This document shows, one piece after another, positions 4,639 through 8,421 of a stretch of DNA of 8,421 bases (the first letter of the stretch is position 1; every line of letters begins with the position of its first letter). The position numbers and the translations under genes are program-made. This DNA is from Alphaproteobacteria bacterium (GTDB taxonomy: Bacteria > Pseudomonadota > Alphaproteobacteria > UBA828), in NCBI GenBank assembly GCA_029937205.1, contig JAPYQV010000099.1, positions 1 through 8,421 of the forward strand. Reading direction: 5' to 3'. The notes under the pieces were generated by a model that saw only the letters and a program-made list of their open reading frames with translations, made no database searches and was not told where the DNA came from.

Positions 4639-7320
4639 TCACAGACGATCAATATACGCGACAACCCTCTGGACGACGCTGGCGAGACGCGGCGTTGAGT
4701 TGTCAATTTCACCCCAGTCTGCCGCCTTGCCGGCCATTTCCAAGTCCTGACACAAATCCGCCAATTCGTTGGCACCGACACTGCGGGCTGATGATTTAAG
4801 CTTATGCGCGGCCTTCGCCACGCCGTCCGCCGACCGGTCGGCAAATGCGCGCTCAATATCGCCCGCGTCGGATACGGCCGGGTCTATGAAGCCTTTGAGA
4901 ATTTCCTTGAACGTGGCGTCGTCATCGCCAAACATACTTTTCAGCGCCGCAGGATCGATCGCGCCATCGACACCATCGACACCATCGGCACCGTCGCTGT
5001 TACGTTCGCTTTCCGACTTTTCCGTTGCGCTTGCCATGTCGAGATCTATCACCGCCTCTGCAACGCCACCCACCGGTGCCGGCATCCATTTACGCAGTGT
5101 TGCATTGAGCTTTTTCATTTCCAGCGGTTTGGCCAGACAATCGTCCATGCCAGCGGCGAAACAGCGGTCGACTTCCTCCTTCATGACGCTTGCGGTAATC
5201 GCGACGATGGGAAAACGGCTGCCCCCATCCTGCTCCAATTCTCGGATGGACTGGGTAAGCTCGAAGCCATCCATGTTGGGCATATGGCAGTCGGTTAACA
5301 AAATCGCAAAAGATTTAGAGTTGAACAGCTCGAGGGCTTCCTTGCCGTCGTCGGCGATTTCCATGGTGTAACCGAGCATATTGAGCTGGCGGCGAATGAC
5401 ATCCTGGTTGGTGAGGTTGTCCTCCGCCAGCAGGATTAATTGCCCCATCGCTTCGGCTTCCGCCACGCTCGGCAGGCCGCCGGTGTTGCGCGGAATCTCG
5501 CTCTCGTCATACTCCACGTCCGGGCTGGCACGGCCGGCCGCAACGGCGACGCTTTTGATGAAGTCGGCGCGGCGCAACGGGTCGGCGTCCACATAGACCG
5601 TGTGGGCCATGTCTTTTCGTTCCGCCTTGACGCGGCTGCGGCAGGCGACGACGTAGCGCGTCGACGACAGCGTGGTTTCCGCTTGCAAGGATTGGACGCA
5701 GTCGATCTGTTGGTCGAAGGGCCAACCGGAACCCAGACAAATGATATCGAACGGAGACCCGTTTTCAATGGCTTCCAATGCCAGACGCGTTGTCTTGTCG
5801 ATATCCGCCACGGTGGTGACGCGCGCCTTCCAGTGTTCGAGGTAGCGCGGTGCCAGCGCCCGCATATCATCGTCTCTGAAAGCCAGCATGACGTTCAATC
5901 CGTCAAGATCATGGCCGTCACTTGTGAAGGTTTGCGCCTCGTCGATGGCGAAATCGATGGTGGCGCTGAAAGTGGAACCTTCGCCCGGCACGCTTTCGAT
6001 GCCGATCTCGCCATCCATCAATTCCGTCAAGCGCTGACAGATGGAGAGGCCAAGCCCGGTTCCGCCGAAGCGGCGCGTCGTCGATGCCTCGACCTGGGAA
6101 AAGGCCTGAAAGAGCTTCGCCTGCGCTTCCTCCGGAATTCCGATACCCTCGTCAATCACCTGAAAACGCACGGTGACTTTATCCCCTGCCTCGGACGGCA
6201 CCTTGTCAGCGCGAATGAGGACCTTGCCGTGCTCGGTAAACTTGATGGCGTTGCTGCCGAAATTGAACAGAATTTGGCGCACCCGAACCTGATCGCCGAT
6301 GAGGGTATCGGGGATTTCGGGGTCGACAAATACGCTGAGACCAATGCCTTTGCTTCTGGCGTTGACCGCCAGCGATTCGCCTGCACTCTCGATAATGTCG
6401 CGCACGGAAATGGGAATTTCCTCTAAATCCAGTTTGCCGGCTTCGATCTTCGAGAAATCCAATATGTCGTTAATAATGGTCAGCAGAGAATTGGCGGAAT
6501 CGCGCACCGTATCGACCATCTGGCGCTGGTCGTCCGACATCTTCGATTGCTGCAGGAGATCCACCACGCCCTCGCCGCTCATCAGCTCGACAAAACGCAG
6601 GCCCTCTTCGAGCTCGAGCCCGGACGGACCGAGCAGATTGTCGATGGCGATGCGGGTGCCGACCGCCACCCGGTCGCCGACGGCGCGTTTGACCGCCGCC
6701 ATGGTCTCAATCCAAAAGCGCGCGCGGTTCTCTAACGAGCCGCCCCAGCGGTCGGTGCGCTTGTTGTACATAGGCTGGAGAAACTGCGTCGGCAGCGCCA
6801 AATCCGAGCCGATGATCTCGACATAATCGAAACCGGCCTGCTCGGACATCTTGGCCGCCGTGACGTACATCTCGATCAGATCGCGGATATCGTCCTCGTC
6901 GCACTCGTGGCTGTAATTCTGATAGGCGGTCTCGGACGGCATCTGGCTCGGGCCGCGTGATATCGCCAGGGATTCACGCACCGGCGCATGCCCGCCGCCA
7001 TACCACAGCTGAATGCCGGCCAGGGCGCCGTGCTGATGCACACTGTCGGTCGTGTGGCGCATATTGATGACGTCGCCTTCGTCCCACATACGCACGCTGA
7101 CATGCGGCGTGTCGTCGCTTTCCGGGCTGATCGAGCAATATTCGACACACACCGTGCCCCAGCCGCCCTCGGCCTTCATGGCGCGAAACGCTGCTTGCGC
7201 ACCAGGGCGCTGAGAGCCGGCGCCGTTGCAATGGGGCACCTGGAAGAATCGGTTTGGCGCCGTTTTCGGACCGATCTTGACCGGTTCAAACAGGATGTCG
7301 TGTTTCGATTCGGACGCCAT
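4639..7320 (-). CDS. Chimeric gene: N-terminal half of a TMADH-type flavin dehydrogenase joined to a hybrid histidine kinase (receiver + Hpt)
   Basis: This single open frame of 893 residues has no internal stop and joins two unrelated families. Residues 1-~255 follow trimethylamine/dimethylamine dehydrogenase (old-yellow-enzyme-like FMN barrel): HDILFEPVKIGPKT, QVPHC, KAEGGW, EYCSISPESDD, YNKRTDRWGGSLENRARFW. From ~254 on it follows a hybrid histidine kinase: second DHp helix (262-297, ending ILDFSKIEAGKL), ATPase domain (~340-457), degenerate receiver (~472-595), true receiver (~628-745) and Hpt (~790-893). The barrel lacks its second half, the 4Fe-4S ligands and the nucleotide-binding domain of its family; the kinase lacks the H-box histidine and any sensor. 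The ATG is backed by AGGGAG nine bases upstream. It lies 70 bases after fetB and 25 before the isomerase gene. A natural fusion, a deletion product or an assembly join are all possible; normal catalysis by either half looks unlikely. Confidence 0.85.
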   Translation of the reverse strand: MASESKHDILFEPVKIGPKTAPNRFFQVPHCNGAGSQRPGAQAAFRAMKAEGGWGTVCVEYCSISPESDDTPHVSVRMWDEGDVINMRHTTDSVHQHGALAGIQLWYGGGHAPVRESLAISRGPSQMPSETAYQNYSHECDEDDIRDLIEMYVTAAKMSEQAGFDYVEIIGSDLALPTQFLQPMYNKRTDRWGGSLENRARFWIETMAAVKRAVGDRVAVGTRIAIDNLLGPSGLELEEGLRFVELMSGEGVVDLLQQSKMSDDQRQMVDTVRDSANSLLTIINDILDFSKIEAGKLDLEEIPISVRDIIESAGESLAVNARSKGIGLSVFVDPEIPDTLIGDQVRVRQILFNFGSNAIKFTEHGKVLIRADKVPSEAGDKVTVRFQVIDEGIGIPEEAQAKLFQAFSQVEASTTRRFGGTGLGLSICQRLTELMDGEIGIESVPGEGSTFSATIDFAIDEAQTFTSDGHDLDGLNVMLAFRDDDMRALAPRYLEHWKARVTTVADIDKTTRLALEAIENGSPFDIICLGSGWPFDQQIDCVQSLQAETTLSSTRYVVACRSRVKAERKDMAHTVYVDADPLRRADFIKSVAVAAGRASPDVEYDESEIPRNTGGLPSVAEAEAMGQLILLAEDNLTNQDVIRRQLNMLGYTMEIADDGKEALELFNSKSFAILLTDCHMPNMDGFELTQSIRELEQDGGSRFPIVAITASVMKEEVDRCFAAGMDDCLAKPLEMKKLNATLRKWMPAPVGGVAEAVIDLDMASATEKSESERNSDGADGVDGVDGAIDPAALKSMFGDDDATFKEILKGFIDPAVSDAGDIERAFADRSADGVAKAAHKLKSSARSVGANELADLCQDLEMAGKAADWGEIDNSTPRLASVVQRVVAYIDRL
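4642..6564 (-). other. Kinase half of the chimera: hybrid histidine kinase without its H-box
   Basis: From residue ~253 the protein is a hybrid sensor kinase. The ATPase domain shows the N-box (N353, N357 before AIKFTE), the G1 box DEGIGIPEE (D390), and the F and G2 boxes FQAFSQVEASTTRRFGGTGL. Residues ~472-595 are receiver-like but carry G530 (IICLGSGWP) where the phospho-accepting Asp should be. The next receiver is intact: E633/D634, D677 in LLTDCHMPNMDG, T709, K731. The Hpt domain has H839 in AAHKLKSSARSVGA. The DHp domain starts only at its second helix, so the autophosphorylation histidine is absent. The receiver and Hpt could in principle still take part in a phosphorelay fed by another kinase. 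Confidence 0.85.
4964..4990 (-). repeat. Three 9-bp tandem repeats in the receiver-Hpt linker
   Basis: The plus strand shows CCATCGACA, CCATCGACA and CCATCGGCA in direct succession, with a fourth decayed unit after 4990. On the coding strand they encode the Gly-Val-Asp style repeat in GADGVDGVDGAID (residues ~777-789), a flexible acidic linker just before the Hpt domain. Unit length is a multiple of three, so copy-number change keeps the frame. Confidence 0.75.
6556..7320 (-). other. Flavoprotein half of the chimera: truncated TMADH/DMADH-like FMN barrel
   Basis: Residues 1-255 of the chimera align with the start of trimethylamine dehydrogenase with an offset of one. C31 (QVPHC) corresponds to TMADH Cys30, which carries the covalent 6-S-cysteinyl-FMN. 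Y61 matches Tyr60 of the substrate-binding aromatic bowl, and R223 matches Arg222 near the flavin. TMADH Tyr169 and His172 are replaced by I170 and D173 (EIIGSDLALP), so trimethylamine itself may not be the ancestral substrate. The match stops around G-V-V-D-L, roughly two thirds through the barrel. A complete family member is about 680-730 residues. Confidence 0.85.
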
Positions 7321-7329
7321 AGTCGCTTG

Positions 7330-7335
7330 CTCCCT
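7330..7335 (-). promoter_or_regulatory. Ribosome binding site of the chimeric gene
   Basis: AGGGAG on the minus strand lies nine bases upstream of the ATG at 7318-7320, supporting this start, which also coincides with the natural N-terminus of TMADH-type proteins. Confidence 0.6.
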
Positions 7336-7390
7336 ATCTCACCATGGCATTTTTTTCCGCTTGAGTTTAGAGTATTTCAATCGCCGTGCG

Positions 7391-8188
7391 TTATTTCGTT
7401 CTGAGGCGGTCGAGGCGGAGACGATGGCGATCGTCGGAGAGCCGGGCGGCGGTCACATGGACGGCGCAAACCACGCCTATCCCGGTGCCGCCGGCGATCA
7501 GAAACATGATCAGGATCTGATATTTGACCGCCTCGATCGGGTCGATACCCGAGAGGATTTGCCCGGTCATCATGCCCGGTATAGACACCAGGCCGGCGGC
7601 CGACATGGCGTTGATGATGGGGATCAGACCGTTGCGCATGGCTTCGCGCACGAACGGCCGGAACGCCGCCTGGCGGGTGGCGCCGAGCGCCAGCATCGCC
7701 TCGATCGCCACACGCTCGCGCGCAACGCGGGTCGTCAGTGTGTCGAGCCCGAGCGCCACGCCGGTCATGGTGTTGCCGAGGACCATGCCGAGCAGCGGCA
7801 GGGCGATCTGCGGGTGATACCACGGATCCGGCCGCACCTGCGTGGTGAGGGCAAAGGCGGTGACCACCGTTCCGGCAAAGAGAATACTCGCCGTCCCGAC
7901 ACCATAGCTCCACCATCCGGCCAGGCGGCGCTGCTGACGGCTCAACACTTCGTAGCCGGCAAACAGGATCATCACCAGAGCGGCGAGCCCGGTGAAGATC
8001 GGTGAGGCGTGCTCGAACAGCACCTTCAGCACCAGCCCGAGCAGCGAAAGTTGCACCAGCATGCGCAGCGTGGCGATGACAAGCTGGCGTTCGAGCTTGA
8101 GACGCAGCCACATGAACAACACGGCGTTGAGGATGATCAAAATCGCGGCCAACCCGAGATCGCTGTAATCGAGCGGCGTAAAAGTCAC
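7391..8188 (-). CDS. fetB: FetB-like ABC transporter permease (UPF0014 family)
   Basis: This 265-residue integral membrane protein has about seven hydrophobic segments (near residues 12-30, 36-58, 63-82, 93-115, 126-146, 188-208 and 217-238). It carries the UPF0014/FetB hallmark blocks: PLLGMVLGNTMTGVALGLD, then IEAMLALGATRQAAFRP, GLIPIINAMSAAGLVSIPGM, MTGQILSGIDP and AVKYQILIMFLIAGGTG. In E. coli FetAB (YbbLM) is an iron exporter that protects against oxidative stress; that role is inferred here by family. The start is GTG at 8186-8188 overlapping the fetA stop in a GTGA arrangement, with GGAGGG six bases upstream, so translation is coupled to fetA. After the stop there are 70 bases before the flavoprotein-kinase gene, with no convincing terminator. 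Confidence 0.92.
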   Translation of the reverse strand: MTFTPLDYSDLGLAAILIILNAVLFMWLRLKLERQLVIATLRMLVQLSLLGLVLKVLFEHASPIFTGLAALVMILFAGYEVLSRQQRRLAGWWSYGVGTASILFAGTVVTAFALTTQVRPDPWYHPQIALPLLGMVLGNTMTGVALGLDTLTTRVARERVAIEAMLALGATRQAAFRPFVREAMRNGLIPIINAMSAAGLVSIPGMMTGQILSGIDPIEAVKYQILIMFLIAGGTGIGVVCAVHVTAARLSDDRHRLRLDRLRTK

Positions 8189-8421
8189 AGCACGCCCTCC
8201 GTGACGCGACCGGCGCTGAGCCGTAGGCAGCGCCGGGCGAGGCGCCGCGCCTGGTCCTCGTCATGGGTAACGAACAGCATGCCCGCGCCGGCCTCCAGAC
8301 GCTCTTGCAGAACCGCTTCGACGGCTCGCACCGTCTCGGCATCAAGGCCCGAGGTGGGCTCGTCAAGCAGCATGATTTGAGGGGTGAGCGTCAGCACGCG
8401 CGTCAAGGCAAGACGTTGCCG
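8185..8421 (-). CDS. fetA: FetA-like ABC transporter ATP-binding protein, C-terminal fragment (runs off the right edge)
   Basis: The last 78 codons of an ABC ATPase are visible. They begin with RQRLALTRVL, the tail of the ABC signature region, followed by Walker B with the catalytic Glu and the D-loop (IMLLDEPTSGLD) and the H-loop (FVTHDEDQARRLA). The N-terminal Walker A part lies beyond position 8421. The four-base overlap with fetB and the family of that permease identify it as the energising subunit of the pair, acting at the inner face of the cytoplasmic membrane. The TTG within this fragment is not a real start, since the frame continues to the window edge. Confidence 0.88.
   Translation of the reverse strand, partial: RQRLALTRVLTLTPQIMLLDEPTSGLDAETVRAVEAVLQERLEAGAGMLFVTHDEDQARRLARRCLRLSAGRVTEGVL
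8195..8200 (-). promoter_or_regulatory. Ribosome binding site of fetB inside the fetA 3' end
   Basis: GGAGGG on the minus strand, within the last codons of fetA, lies six bases before the GTG start of fetB. It is a near-perfect Shine-Dalgarno and decides the GTG start. Confidence 0.65.

Noticed and set aside
3951..4856. Longer 301-residue version of the isomerase gene starting at 4856
   Set aside because: The extra 81 residues are the Hpt-coding region read in another frame, and the family fold begins exactly at the ATG at 4611-4613.
5440..6426. 328-codon open frame on the plus strand opposite the kinase half
   Set aside because: It is antisense to well-recognised ATPase and receiver domains, has no recognisable family features or good ribosome site, and is the usual GC-driven shadow frame.
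7321..7390. Terminator or strong promoter between fetB and the chimeric gene
   Set aside because: There is a run of seven T (plus strand) and a TTGAAA hexamer on the minus strand, but no stable hairpin before the run and no -10 box at the right distance.
7226..8005. 259-codon plus-strand frame opposite fetB and the start of the flavoprotein
   Set aside because: His/Arg/Gly-rich low-information translation, antisense to a recognised permease.
7377..8366. 329-codon open frame on the minus strand overlapping fetA and fetB
   Set aside because: It is out of frame with the clear FetA/FetB proteins and is rich in Arg, Ala and Pro without motifs.
1..8421. tRNA, rRNA, CRISPR arrays, transposases, terminal inverted repeats
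   Set aside because: None was recognised on either strand; the only tandem repeat is the 9-bp coding repeat at 4964-4990.

Overview
The window looks like a piece of an alphaproteobacterial chromosome. It is moderately GC-rich and densely coded. It carries a PAS/GGDEF/EAL protein with the alphaproteobacterial-style DDFGVGAAAFEYL loop, a hybrid histidine kinase with receiver and Hpt domains, and a trimethylamine-dehydrogenase-type flavoprotein fragment, all common in free-living Rhodospirillales-like or marine lineages. The lineage is an inference from protein style. No rRNA, tRNA, CRISPR array or insertion sequence was seen.

Layout. (1) Minus strand, 1-1613: an amidase-signature hydrolase, followed 44 bases later by the N-terminal 52 codons of a DMT/EamA-type membrane transporter that runs off the left edge. 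(2) A divergent intergenic region at about 1614-1807 with a 10-bp perfect palindrome and a near-miss CtrA-like box. (3) Plus strand, 1808-3571: a PAS-degenerate GGDEF-EAL protein predicted to hydrolyse cyclic di-GMP. (4) Minus strand, 8421 down to 3573: a co-directional run of fetA (partial), fetB, a chimeric flavoprotein/histidine kinase gene, a DsbA-like 2-hydroxychromene-2-carboxylate isomerase and a small ABM-type (antibiotic-biosynthesis-monooxygenase fold) protein. Gaps within this run are -4, 70, 25 and 45 bases, so it could be one transcript. The ABM gene ends tail-to-tail with the EAL gene with a single base between the stop codons.

The standout is the 893-codon gene at 4639-7320. 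Its first ~255 residues are close to the N-terminal half of the trimethylamine/dimethylamine dehydrogenase TIM barrel, including the cysteine that carries the covalent FMN in that family. The protein then switches in frame to a hybrid histidine kinase (ATPase, pseudo-receiver, receiver, Hpt). The join falls just after the point where the kinase H-box should be, so the phospho-accepting histidine is missing and the flavin barrel is only half present. The short segment V-D-L at the join fits both families. This is either a new flavin-kinase fusion or, more likely, a deletion or assembly join between two separate genes; the window alone cannot settle which.

Functionally the window combines two signalling proteins (a cyclic di-GMP phosphodiesterase and a phosphorelay protein), a FetAB-type metal exporter linked to oxidative stress, and several small-molecule enzymes (amidase, glutathione-type isomerase, ABM protein). 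A shared pathway is not shown by the sequence.
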